Assembly: GCF_029543125.1 (NCBI RefSeq)
Contig: NZ_JARQWW010000002.1
Span: forward strand, 310,001 to 374,000
Direction of reading: 5' to 3'
Length of the DNA: 64,000 nt
Origin: Caulobacter segnis
Lineage (GTDB): Bacteria > Pseudomonadota > Alphaproteobacteria > Caulobacterales > Caulobacteraceae
In this document: positions 25,165-33,516 of the stretch, piece by piece
Numbering within the stretch: the first letter of the stretch is position 1
Layout: each line of letters opens with the position of its first letter
Position numbers and translations under genes: made by a program
The notes under the pieces: generated by a model
What the model was told of the DNA's origin: nothing
Seen by the model: only the letters and a program-made list of their open reading frames with translations
Database searches by the model: none

Positions 25165-27551
25165 CAGGCCACTGTCAGGGTCGTCGACTTCAGGTCTACG
25201 GAGTTGGGGCCGGCCATGATGGTGAAGTCGCCCGGCTCGACCACGCGCTTCATCTCCAGGTTCCAGAACCACAGGTCCGAGGGTGCGATCTCGAAGGCCA
25301 CCGTCGTCTTGGAACCCGCCGCCAGGGTGACCCGCTTGAAGTGCTTGAGCTCCAGCAGCGGACGGGTGACCGAGGCGGCCACGTCGCGGACATAGAGTTG
25401 GACCACCTCGTCGCCGGCGCGCTTGCCGGTGTTTGTCACGTCCACCTCGACGCGGACTTTCTCGCCCATGGCGATCCGGCTCTTGGCCAGGCGCGGGGCG
25501 GAGATGTCGAAGGTGGTGTAGCTGAGGCCGAAGCCGAACGGATAGAGCGGGCTGGTGTCGCCCAGCAGATAGCCGCGGCGGGCCGTGGGCTTGCGGTTGT
25601 AGTAGATCGGCAGCTGACCCACGTCTCGGGCGACGCTGACCGGCAGCTTGCCGCCCGGATTGGCGCGGCCGAACAGGATGTCGGCGGCGGCGAAGCCGGT
25701 CTGCTCGCCCAGGTACCAGCCCTCGATGATGGCGTCGGCGCGCTCGGCCAGCAGGTTGATGGACAGCGGGCGGCCGTTGAGCAGGAAGACGATCGTCGGC
25801 TTGCCGAGGTCGAAGATCGCCTTGGCCAGGTCGTTCTGCTGGCCGATCAGGTCGAGGCTGTCGCGGTCGCCCAGGTGATTGTCCGCCCAGGCCTCACGGC
25901 TGGTCTGCTCGTTGTCGCCGAGGACCATGATGACCACGTCGGCCTTCTTCGCCGTCTCCACCGCTTCGGCGATCAGCTTGGCGTTCACGGCCGGGTCCAC
26001 CAGCTTCACGACGTCGCCCGACCAGGAGCGGCTTTCGGTGATGCGGACGGCCTCGGCGTAGTCGAGCTGGAACTTGCCCTTGGCCTCGGCCTGCAGGCCT
26101 TCGAGGATGCTGACCACGTGGCGCGGGATGTCGGAATAGCCGCCGATCGGCGTGTCGCGCGCGTGCGTGCCCAGCAGGGCGACGCGGCCGACCTTGCCGG
26201 CGTCCAATGGTAGCAGGCCCTTGTCGTTCTTCAGCAGGACCACGGCCTTGCGGGCGGCCTCGCGCGCCAGGGCGACGGACTGCGGGGTCGCGGTCCTGGC
26301 GTCGGCGGTCTTCTCGTCGGCATAGGGGTTTTCGAAGAAGCCGCCCTCGAACTTCATGGTCAGGACGCGGGCCACGGCGGCGTCGACCTGCGCCTGGGGA
26401 ATACGGCCGGAGCGGACCAGTTCGGGCAGGAGTGCATAGGCCTCGCCGTCCGGCAGCTCCACATCGACGCCGGCGTTCATGGCCATGACGGCGGTGTCGG
26501 ACAGCTGGTCGGTAAGCTTGTGGCGGCTGATCAGCTCCTTGATGGCGAAGTAGTCGCTCTGGACCGAGCCCTGATAGCCCCACTCCTTGCGCAGGATGTC
26601 GGTGAGCAGCCAGCGGTTGGCGTGGGACGGCACGCCGTCGATCTCGTTGTAGGAGGGCATGACCGAGCGCACCGGCAGTTCGGTCACCGCGCGCTCGAAG
26701 GGCGGGAAGAAGTTCTCGCGCAGGGTGCGTTCGGCGATCTGGGCCGGACCGACATTGGTGCCGTTCTCGGGCTGGCCGTGGCCGGTCATGTGCTTGAGGG
26801 TGACGAAGACCTTGTCGGGGGCGAGCGGCAGGGTCGTCCCCTGGAAGCCGCGGATGGCGGCCAGGCCCATCTCGGCGCAGACGTGCGGGTCCTCGCCGAA
26901 GGTCTCCTCGATGCGGCCCCAGCGCGGGTCGCGGGCCACGTCGACCACGGGAGCCAGGGCCATGTTGGAGCCGCGAGCGCGCATCTCGCGCGCGGCGCAG
27001 GCGAAGACCTGCTCGACCAGGGCGGTGTCGAAGGTGGAGGCCAGGGCGATGGCCTGGGGGAAGCTGGTGGCGTCGCGGGCCACATAGCCGTGCAGGGCCT
27101 CGTCGTGCATCAGCATGGGGATGCCGAGGCGGGTGTTCTCCATCGACCACTTCTGAGCGGCGTTGATGTAGCGGGCGGTTTCCGGCGCGTTGCGGTTGAC
27201 AGTGTCGGCCTCCGCCCCCGCGGCGGCGCCCACCACCGACGGCGGTTTGATGCCGCGACGGTCGGACGGGCGGGAGATCTGGCCCAGGCCATGGGGGAAG
27301 TTCTTGGTGGCGTTGGCGGGCGAGAAGTCGCCCTTGTCGTTCTGGATGTTGGCCTTGGTCAGCCAGATGCCGATGAGTTGGGCGGCCTTCTCCTCCAGGG
27401 TCATGCGGCCGAGCAGGTCCTTCACCCGGGCGTCCACCGGCTGGCGGGGGTCCTTGTAGAGCGGAACCGGCGCGGCCAGGGCGCGGGGGCCGACGGCGGC
27501 GACAGTGAGGGCGGCGAGGCTGACGCCCAGATGGCGGCGGGTCATGTGCAT
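25164..27551 (-). CDS. GH3 beta-glycosidase, probable beta-xylosidase
   Basis: 795 residues. A twin-arginine-like start TRRHLGVSLAAL suggests Tat export to the periplasm. The N-terminal barrel holds LMHDEALHG and the nucleophile Asp in SVQSDYFAI; the C-terminal sandwich has VVLLKNDKGLLPL and VIMVLGDNEQTSREAW, and a fibronectin-III-like domain closes the protein (LYVRD). It releases sugars from the non-reducing end; xylose is inferred from the operon. Three close in-frame ATGs (27566, 27551, 27545) exist; I take 27551, which has a GGAG nine bases upstream. The gene lies 21 bases after the GH43 stop. Confidence 0.88.
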   Translation of the reverse strand: MHMTRRHLGVSLAALTVAAVGPRALAAPVPLYKDPRQPVDARVKDLLGRMTLEEKAAQLIGIWLTKANIQNDKGDFSPANATKNFPHGLGQISRPSDRRGIKPPSVVGAAAGAEADTVNRNAPETARYINAAQKWSMENTRLGIPMLMHDEALHGYVARDATSFPQAIALASTFDTALVEQVFACAAREMRARGSNMALAPVVDVARDPRWGRIEETFGEDPHVCAEMGLAAIRGFQGTTLPLAPDKVFVTLKHMTGHGQPENGTNVGPAQIAERTLRENFFPPFERAVTELPVRSVMPSYNEIDGVPSHANRWLLTDILRKEWGYQGSVQSDYFAIKELISRHKLTDQLSDTAVMAMNAGVDVELPDGEAYALLPELVRSGRIPQAQVDAAVARVLTMKFEGGFFENPYADEKTADARTATPQSVALAREAARKAVVLLKNDKGLLPLDAGKVGRVALLGTHARDTPIGGYSDIPRHVVSILEGLQAEAKGKFQLDYAEAVRITESRSWSGDVVKLVDPAVNAKLIAEAVETAKKADVVIMVLGDNEQTSREAWADNHLGDRDSLDLIGQQNDLAKAIFDLGKPTIVFLLNGRPLSINLLAERADAIIEGWYLGEQTGFAAADILFGRANPGGKLPVSVARDVGQLPIYYNRKPTARRGYLLGDTSPLYPFGFGLSYTTFDISAPRLAKSRIAMGEKVRVEVDVTNTGKRAGDEVVQLYVRDVAASVTRPLLELKHFKRVTLAAGSKTTVAFEIAPSDLWFWNLEMKRVVEPGDFTIMAGPNSVDLKSTTLTVA

Positions 27552-27572
27552 GGGACGGGTCTCCATCTGAAG

Positions 27573-29249
27573 TTAGCGGCCGCTTTGTGCGTAGGGGCCG
27601 ATCAGGGCGCCGACGAATCCGCCGGCGGTCTTGGTGCTGAGGATGCGGCCGTCGACGTCTTTGGCCAGGATGGTCCAGCGGCCGGGTCGGACGGCATAGG
27701 AAAAGGCGTAGGTCCCGCCCCGCGCCTCGACCTTCAGGTCGAGCGGCGCGCCGGGCGCGAGGGTCACGGGGGCGGAAGCGACGACCTGCGGCGCGGCCTT
27801 GCCGGCGCGACGCTCCAGCCTAACGACGTCGCGGCCGCCTTCGCGGGCCAGGCCGAGGAAGAAGAAATGCTCGTCGTTCTGCAAGGTCAGCAGGCCGGCC
27901 TTGTCGCCGTCGCGCTGCGGGGTGAACCGCACGGTCGTCGAGGCGGTCATGTCGGCGTGCTGTTGGCGGCGCCCCCAGAAGGACGGCTGGGCGGACAGGT
28001 CGCCGACCGCATCCGGCCGGGCGTCGAGGGCCAGGGCGCCGTCCGCCAGTCTCCACCATTGAGAAGGCGGCGTGCGGATGGTCAGCCAGTACGGCGGCAG
28101 GCGCTGACCGTCGAATTCATCGACGACTGAGAAGTCGCCGCTCGTCGGGACCTTGGGCGCGGGTTGGACCGGCAGGTTCGGACGCTTGTGGACCGCCGGG
28201 ATCACCGCATCGCCGGTGAGGATCGATGGCCAACCGTCAGCGGTCCAGGTCACCGGCAGCAGGAAGGTCTCGCGGCCGGTGTTGTAGTGATCGTCCGCAT
28301 AGGGCCGGGTGGCGAGGAAGATGGTCCACCATTCTCCGTCGGCCGCCTGCACGAAGTCGGCATGGCCGGCGGAGGTGATCGGGAACGGCCGGTCCTTGGG
28401 CAGATGGCGCTGGGTCAGGATCGGGTTCTGGTCCCAGGGGACGAATGGTCCATCAAGGGTGCGGGCGCGGTAGACCGTCTGGGAGTGGCCCTCGGCCGTA
28501 CCGCCCTCCGCCGCGATCAGGTAGTACCAGCCGTCCCGCTTGAAGAGGTGCGGCCCCTCCGCCCAGATCGGCTTCTTGCTCAGATCCACCCCGCCGTTGA
28601 CCAGCACCCGGCGCGGGCCGGTCAGCTTGAGGGCCGCCGGATCGAACTGCTGAATCCAGATGGCGCGGTGGCCTTCGTAGAGGGGCGCGCCCTCCGGCGG
28701 ACCGTTGTTGACCAGCCAAACCTTGCCGTCCGCGTCGAAGAACAGGGACGGGTCGATGCCGTCGAAGTCCAGCCAGGCCGGATCGGACCAGGGGCCCGCC
28801 GGGTCCTTGGCGGTGATGATGAAGTTGCCGCCGCAATCGATGCAGGTGTTGGCGATGTAGAACAGACCGTCGTGGTGCTCGATGGCCGGGGCGAAGACCC
28901 CGCGCGAGGTGCGCAAGCCGTCGAACTTCAGCTGGCGTGGCCTGTCGATGGCGTTGGCGATCTGGGTCCAGTTCACCAGGTCGCGGCTGTGGAAGACCGG
29001 GATGCCGGGGAAGTAGGCGAAGGTCGAATTGACCAGATAGTAGTCGCCGCCGACCTGGGTGATCGACGGGTCCGGATAGAAGCCGGCGAGGATCGGATTG
29101 CGGTAGTCGTCTGGTCCCGGCTTCAGGGTCGCCGAGACGGGATCCGAGCCGGCATAGGCGAAGCGCTCGAACCGCGCTTCGGCCGCCTGAGCCGCGGAGA
29201 CCACAACCGCCGCGGCGGCGGCCAGGATGAGGGTCCGCCTCAACCCCAT
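27573..29249 (-). CDS. Exported GH43 glycosidase (xylosidase/arabinofuranosidase type)
   Basis: 558 residues with a signal peptide (residues 1-22). The five-bladed propeller of GH43 is indicated by the base Asp in FYPDPSI, the pKa-modulating Asp in GIDPSLFFDADG and the acid Glu in WAEGPHLFKRDGWYYL. A second beta-sandwich domain (about 370-558) with the WWRLADGALAL region is of the type that completes the active site of GH43 xylosidases. The ATG at 29249 overlaps the end of the GH10 gene by ten bases, and a longer frame would bury itself in GH10. The specificity (xylose or arabinose) cannot be read from sequence. Confidence 0.88.
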   Translation of the reverse strand: MGLRRTLILAAAAAVVVSAAQAAEARFERFAYAGSDPVSATLKPGPDDYRNPILAGFYPDPSITQVGGDYYLVNSTFAYFPGIPVFHSRDLVNWTQIANAIDRPRQLKFDGLRTSRGVFAPAIEHHDGLFYIANTCIDCGGNFIITAKDPAGPWSDPAWLDFDGIDPSLFFDADGKVWLVNNGPPEGAPLYEGHRAIWIQQFDPAALKLTGPRRVLVNGGVDLSKKPIWAEGPHLFKRDGWYYLIAAEGGTAEGHSQTVYRARTLDGPFVPWDQNPILTQRHLPKDRPFPITSAGHADFVQAADGEWWTIFLATRPYADDHYNTGRETFLLPVTWTADGWPSILTGDAVIPAVHKRPNLPVQPAPKVPTSGDFSVVDEFDGQRLPPYWLTIRTPPSQWWRLADGALALDARPDAVGDLSAQPSFWGRRQQHADMTASTTVRFTPQRDGDKAGLLTLQNDEHFFFLGLAREGGRDVVRLERRAGKAAPQVVASAPVTLAPGAPLDLKVEARGGTYAFSYAVRPGRWTILAKDVDGRILSTKTAGGFVGALIGPYAQSGR

Positions 29250-30361
29250 GGCGTGCGTTCCGGCGCGGCGCGCAAGGCGGCGGCGATCGCCTCGCGCAGG
29301 GGCTTGGCCTGATAATCCGCGCCATAGGGTGACGGGCGCTTGGGTAGGTTGTCCGGGCGCGGGGTCGTGCCCTGCAGCCACGAATACTGATCGGTCATGC
29401 CCCAGGCCAGGACCTCCTTGGTCTGGGGGTAGCTGAGCATCAGGTCGAGGAAGGCCTTGGCCTCGTCCGCCACGGCCCGGTCGCGGGACGGGAGGTCGGC
29501 CGGCAGGGCCTTGTCGTTGATGTCGAGCTCGGTGAGGGACAGGTCGTAGCCCATGCCCACCGCCTCATCGATGAAGCGCCGCCACTCGCGCTCCTGCCGG
29601 GCGCCGGAGCCGGTGACCTGGTCCCCCTGGCCGACGCCGAGGTGGCTTTGGATGCCGAGCACATCCACCGGGGCGCCGTTCTTCTTCAGCCGCTCCAGCA
29701 GGCGCAGGACGCCGTCGCGGTGTTTGGCGTCGCTGGCGTTCCAGCCCATGTAGTCGTTGTAGGCCAGCTTGGCGTTTGGCGCGGCCTCGCGCGCCAGATG
29801 GAAAGAGGTCTCCAGAACGCCCTGACCCATGGCCTTGGACAGCGAGGTCTCGCGCAGCTCGCCGGTCTTGTCGTTGATGGTCTCGTTGACCACGTCCCAC
29901 GACTGGATCTGCGGATAGCGGGCGCAGAGGTGGCGGATGTGCTGGCTGAGCATCGCCTCGGCCTTCGCCGCCGGACGGGAGCCGAAGTCGTAGTCGTTGA
30001 GCCAGGCGGGGAACCAGCGCGGGTGATGCCACAGCAGGGTGTGGCCCCGCAGGATCATGCCGTTGCCACGGGCGAAGGCGGCCAGGGCGTCGGCGCGACC
30101 GAAGGCGAAGGTCTTGTCGTCCGGCCGCAGGACGTACCACTTCAGCTCGTTCTCCGGGACGATCATGCCGCATTCGCGGATGATGATCTCGCGATAGCGC
30201 GCGTCCTCGAACGGCTTGCCCGTGCCCAGGGCCGTGCCGAAATTGAGGCCCTTGGCCTTGGCCAGCGCGGAAAGCGAGGGCTCCTGCGCGGGAGCGGGCG
30301 AGGCGAAGCCGGCCGCAAACCCAGCGGCGGTCAGGCTCAGGCAGGCGCGACGCGTCAGCAT
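29240..30361 (-). CDS. Endo-1,4-beta-xylanase, GH10
   Basis: 373 residues with a Tat-like signal (LTRRACLSLTAAG...). It cuts internal beta-1,4 links of xylan. The acid/base Glu160 lies in WDVVNE and the nucleophile Glu279 in SLTELDIND; other barrel landmarks are PENELKW, RGHTLLWH, GIQSHLG and GMTDQYSWL. It begins the four-gene hydrolase operon on the minus strand. ATG at 30361 has GAGGAA seven bases upstream. Both operator types lie 110-150 bases upstream, between this gene and the divergent transporter gene. Confidence 0.95.
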   Translation of the reverse strand: MLTRRACLSLTAAGFAAGFASPAPAQEPSLSALAKAKGLNFGTALGTGKPFEDARYREIIIRECGMIVPENELKWYVLRPDDKTFAFGRADALAAFARGNGMILRGHTLLWHHPRWFPAWLNDYDFGSRPAAKAEAMLSQHIRHLCARYPQIQSWDVVNETINDKTGELRETSLSKAMGQGVLETSFHLAREAAPNAKLAYNDYMGWNASDAKHRDGVLRLLERLKKNGAPVDVLGIQSHLGVGQGDQVTGSGARQEREWRRFIDEAVGMGYDLSLTELDINDKALPADLPSRDRAVADEAKAFLDLMLSYPQTKEVLAWGMTDQYSWLQGTTPRPDNLPKRPSPYGADYQAKPLREAIAAALRAAPERTPWG

Positions 30362-30470
30362 CCGAGGCTTCCTCTTCCCTGTCGCGCCGCCGGCCTTTGG
30401 CCTTGGCGGTGCGGCGTTTCCCATTTCACCCTTGTTTATCGGCGGGCGTTGTCAGACGTTGTGAACTACA

Positions 30471-30481
30471 TGGTCAGACCA
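30471..30481. promoter_or_regulatory. GntR/FadR-type box between xylanase and hexuronate transporter genes
   Basis: TGGTCAGACCA is a perfect palindrome around the central A, extended to ATGGTCAGACCAAT with one outer mismatch-free pair. A further half-like TGTCAGACG lies 20 bases to the left. It is one of two perfect copies in the window. Confidence 0.68.
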
Positions 30482-30492
30482 ATCAAGGTCTT

Positions 30493-30506
30493 TGGTACCG
30501 GTAACG
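30493..30506. promoter_or_regulatory. LacI-type operator between xylanase and hexuronate transporter genes
   Basis: TGGTACCGGTAACG has the same TACCGGTA core as the xylX operator. It is eleven bases from the GntR-type box and lies 42 bases before the transporter start at 30548. Confidence 0.72.
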
Positions 30507-30547
30507 CAGAATGCCGCGTGAGACGGCGATAGGCGAGGAAAAGGTTC

Positions 30548-31834
30548 ATGAAGGCGCTCAAGGCCCTGCGCTGGTGGATGATCGGACTGATCATGCTGGG
30601 CGCCATCGTCAACTATCTGACCCGGGCGACCCTGGGCGTTGCTGCGCCGACAGTGCTGGGCGAGCTGGACATCACCACCAAGGAATACGGCTGGATCACC
30701 GCCGCCTTCCAGCTGGGCATCATGCTGCAGCCGGTGTGCGGCTATGTGCTGGACGTGATCGGGCTGAAGACCGGCTTCGCCCTGTTCGCCACGGCCTGGT
30801 CGCTGATCACCATGGCCCACGGCCTGGCCAACAACTGGCCGATGCTGGCGGGGCTGCGCGGCCTGCTGGGCCTGGCCGAGGGCTCGGCCAATCCCGCCGG
30901 GATGAAGGCGGTGGCGGAGTGGTTTCCCGCCAAGGAGCGCGGCATGGCGGGGGGCGTCTACAACATCGGCGCCTCGGTGGGCTCCATGCTGGCGCCGCCG
31001 CTGGTGGCCTGGGCGATCCTGAGCTGGAACTGGCGCGCGGCCTTTGTGGTCACCGGCATGTTGGGCCTGGTCTGGGTGGCCCTGTGGCTGAAGTTCTACC
31101 AGCCGCCGGCCAAGCATCCGCGTCTGTCGGATGACGAACGCGACTACATCGCCGCCGGGCAGGAGCAGCATCTGGGCGCGGCAAAAAGCAAGCCGTCCCT
31201 GGTCCACATCCTGAAGCAGCGCAATTTCTGGGGCATCGCCCTGCCCCGTTTCCTGGCCGATCCGGTATGGGGAACCCTGGCCTTCTGGGCGCCGCTGTAT
31301 CTGGCCACGGCGCGGGGCTTTGATCTGAAGCAGATCGCCCTGTTCGCCTGGCTGCCCTTTGTGGCGGCGGACCTGGGCTGCCTGTTCGGGCCCACGGTCG
31401 CCCTGTTCCTGCAACGGCGCGGCGTCAGCCTCATCAACGCCCGGCGCGGCGCCTTCACGGTGGGGGCGGTGCTGATGACCGGCATGGCCTTTGTCGGCCA
31501 GGTGGAGAGCGCCTATGCCGCCATCGCCCTGCTGTGCCTGGGCGGGTTCGCGCACCAGACCCTGTCGGTGACGGTGATCACCATGTCGTCCGACCTGTTC
31601 CGCAAGAGCGAGGTGGCGACGGTGGCGGGCATGGCCGGGACGTTCGGAAACTTCGGCGTGCTGATCTTCTCGCTGCTGATCGGAGGGCTGGTGGCCACCA
31701 TTGGCTACGACCCCTTCTTCATCGCCCTGGGCGTGCTCGACCTGGTGGGCGCTCTGCTGCTGTGGACCCTGGTCCGCGATCCGGCCGGGCGCGCACCAAA
31801 GTCCGCCGCCGTTCCCCCGCCCCTCACCGTCTGA
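30548..31834 (+). CDS. MFS transporter, hexuronate (ACS) type
   Basis: 428 residues with twelve hydrophobic segments. The N-terminal half shows NYLTRATLGVAAPT in helix 1, GWITAAFQLGIMLQPVCG, and EGSANPAGMKAVAEWFPAKERG between helices 4 and 5, the signature of anion:cation symporters such as ExuT. Glucuronate, or short aldouronates released from glucuronoxylan, are the likely cargo given GH67, GH115 and mannonate dehydratase nearby. ATG at 30548 follows AGGAAAAGG. It heads a plus-strand operon with a GH43 xylosidase eight bases downstream. Confidence 0.85.
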   Translation: MKALKALRWWMIGLIMLGAIVNYLTRATLGVAAPTVLGELDITTKEYGWITAAFQLGIMLQPVCGYVLDVIGLKTGFALFATAWSLITMAHGLANNWPMLAGLRGLLGLAEGSANPAGMKAVAEWFPAKERGMAGGVYNIGASVGSMLAPPLVAWAILSWNWRAAFVVTGMLGLVWVALWLKFYQPPAKHPRLSDDERDYIAAGQEQHLGAAKSKPSLVHILKQRNFWGIALPRFLADPVWGTLAFWAPLYLATARGFDLKQIALFAWLPFVAADLGCLFGPTVALFLQRRGVSLINARRGAFTVGAVLMTGMAFVGQVESAYAAIALLCLGGFAHQTLSVTVITMSSDLFRKSEVATVAGMAGTFGNFGVLIFSLLIGGLVATIGYDPFFIALGVLDLVGALLLWTLVRDPAGRAPKSAAVPPPLTV

Positions 31835-31842
31835 GCGTTCCC

Positions 31843-33456
31843 GTGATCCGCAATCCGATCCTGCCGGGGTTCAATCCCGACCCGTCCATCGTCCGCGTGG
31901 GCGAGGACTATTACATCGCCACCTCCACCTTCGAGTGGTTCCCGGGGGTGCAGATCCACCACTCGCGGGACCTGGTGAACTGGCGGCTGATCAAACGGCC
32001 GCTGGAGCGGGCCAGCCAGCTGAACATGCTGGGCGCGCCGGACAGCTGCGGGGTGTGGGCGCCGTGCCTGAGCCATGCCGACGGCCTGTTCCACCTGATC
32101 TATACGGACGTGAAGCGGTACGGGCGGACGACCACGGCGGGGGCTTCGGGCGCGTCGCTACGGGATTTCCACAACTACCTCGTCACCTCGCCGTCCATCG
32201 AGGGGCCGTGGTCGGATCCGGTCTATCTGAACAGCAGCGGCTTCGACCCGTCGCTGTTCCACGATGACGACGGCCGCAAATGGCTGGTCAACATGCTGTG
32301 GGATCACCGGCCGGGGAAGAACCGCTTCGCCGGCATCGTGGCCCAGGAATACTCGCCGGCCGAGCGGCGGCTGGTGGGCGAGCGTCAGGTCATCTTCGAG
32401 GGCACGCCGCTGGGCCTGACCGAGGCGCCGCACATCTACAGGCGCGACGGCTGGTACTATCTGCTGACCGCCGAGGGCGGGACGGGCTGGAATCACGCGG
32501 TGACCATGGCCCGGTCGCGGAACCTGCCGGGCCCGTATGAGCTGCACCCCGACACCTACATCCTGTCCTCGCGCCTGCGGCCGGATGCGCCGCTGCAGCG
32601 GGCGGGTCATGCGGACCTGGTGGAGACGCCGGGGGGCGAGACCTGGATGGTCTATCTGTGCGGGCGGCCCCTGCCCAATCGCGGACGCTGCGTGCTGGGC
32701 CGCGAGACGGCGATCCAGAAGATGGTCTGGGGTGAGGACGGCTGGCTGCGGACCACCGACGGCGACGGCATGCCGGAGCTGAATCCGCCCGCGCCCGACC
32801 TGCCGCCGCATCCGTTCCCGCCGACGCCGGTGCGCGCGACCTTCGACAGCGGCCTGTCCATCGACTTCCAATGGCTGCGCTCGCCGTTTCCGGAGGAGCT
32901 GTTCAGCACCACGGCGCGGCCCGGCTGGCTGCGGCTGTTCGGACGGGAGACCATCGGCAGCCAATTCCGCCAGGCCCTGGTCGCCCGGCGGCAGCAGGCG
33001 CACTGCTATTCGGCGACGACCTTGGTCGATTTCGAGCCCGCCCACTTTCAGCAGGCGGCGGGGCTGGTCTGCTATTACGGCGGGACCAAGCTCCACTACC
33101 TGCATGTCAGTCACGACGAGGCGGCGGGCAAGCATCTGCGGGTGATGTCGGCCCTGCCGGACTCGCCCCAAGCCGACGCCTTCACACCGCCGGTCCCGCT
33201 GCCGGCGGGACCGGTGCATCTGCGGGTCGAGGTGGATTTCGAACGGCTGCGGTTCGGGTGGAGCCTGGACGGCGAGACCTGGGATTGGCTGCCCCAGGCG
33301 TTCGACGCCTCCATCCTGTCGGACGAGGCGACGGCGCCCGGCCTGCCCAACTTCACCGGCGCCTTCGTGGGCATGGCCTGCCAGGACATGAGCGGCATGG
33401 GGCGCCCCGCCGACTTCGCCTGGTTCGATTATGAGGAGCGCGACTACCGTCCCTGA
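31843..33456 (+). CDS. Cytoplasmic GH43 beta-xylosidase (subfamily 11 type)
   Basis: 537 residues without a signal peptide. The start IRNPILPGFNPDPSIVRVG is characteristic of XynB-type GH43 xylosidases with the base Asp in NPDPSI; the modulating Asp is in GFDPSLFHDDDG and the acid Glu in LTEAPHIYRRDGWYYL. The C-terminal sandwich (from about 320) shapes the pocket. It would cleave imported xylobiose and longer oligosaccharides to xylose. The start is a GTG at 31843, eight bases after the transporter stop; no upstream ATG avoids overlap with that gene. Lack of a signal suggests that intact oligosaccharides are imported. Confidence 0.9.
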   Translation: MIRNPILPGFNPDPSIVRVGEDYYIATSTFEWFPGVQIHHSRDLVNWRLIKRPLERASQLNMLGAPDSCGVWAPCLSHADGLFHLIYTDVKRYGRTTTAGASGASLRDFHNYLVTSPSIEGPWSDPVYLNSSGFDPSLFHDDDGRKWLVNMLWDHRPGKNRFAGIVAQEYSPAERRLVGERQVIFEGTPLGLTEAPHIYRRDGWYYLLTAEGGTGWNHAVTMARSRNLPGPYELHPDTYILSSRLRPDAPLQRAGHADLVETPGGETWMVYLCGRPLPNRGRCVLGRETAIQKMVWGEDGWLRTTDGDGMPELNPPAPDLPPHPFPPTPVRATFDSGLSIDFQWLRSPFPEELFSTTARPGWLRLFGRETIGSQFRQALVARRQQAHCYSATTLVDFEPAHFQQAAGLVCYYGGTKLHYLHVSHDEAAGKHLRVMSALPDSPQADAFTPPVPLPAGPVHLRVEVDFERLRFGWSLDGETWDWLPQAFDASILSDEATAPGLPNFTGAFVGMACQDMSGMGRPADFAWFDYEERDYRP

Positions 33457-33516
33457 GGACTTGCCTTCCCGCGCGCGACAGTCGACCAGTGAGGCATCGC
33501 CAGGCAGGAAAAGTTC

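Noticed and set aside
22693-25395. Long antisense frame across GH115
   Set aside because: Low-complexity Gly/His/Arg composition and no family features; GH115 on the other strand is certain.
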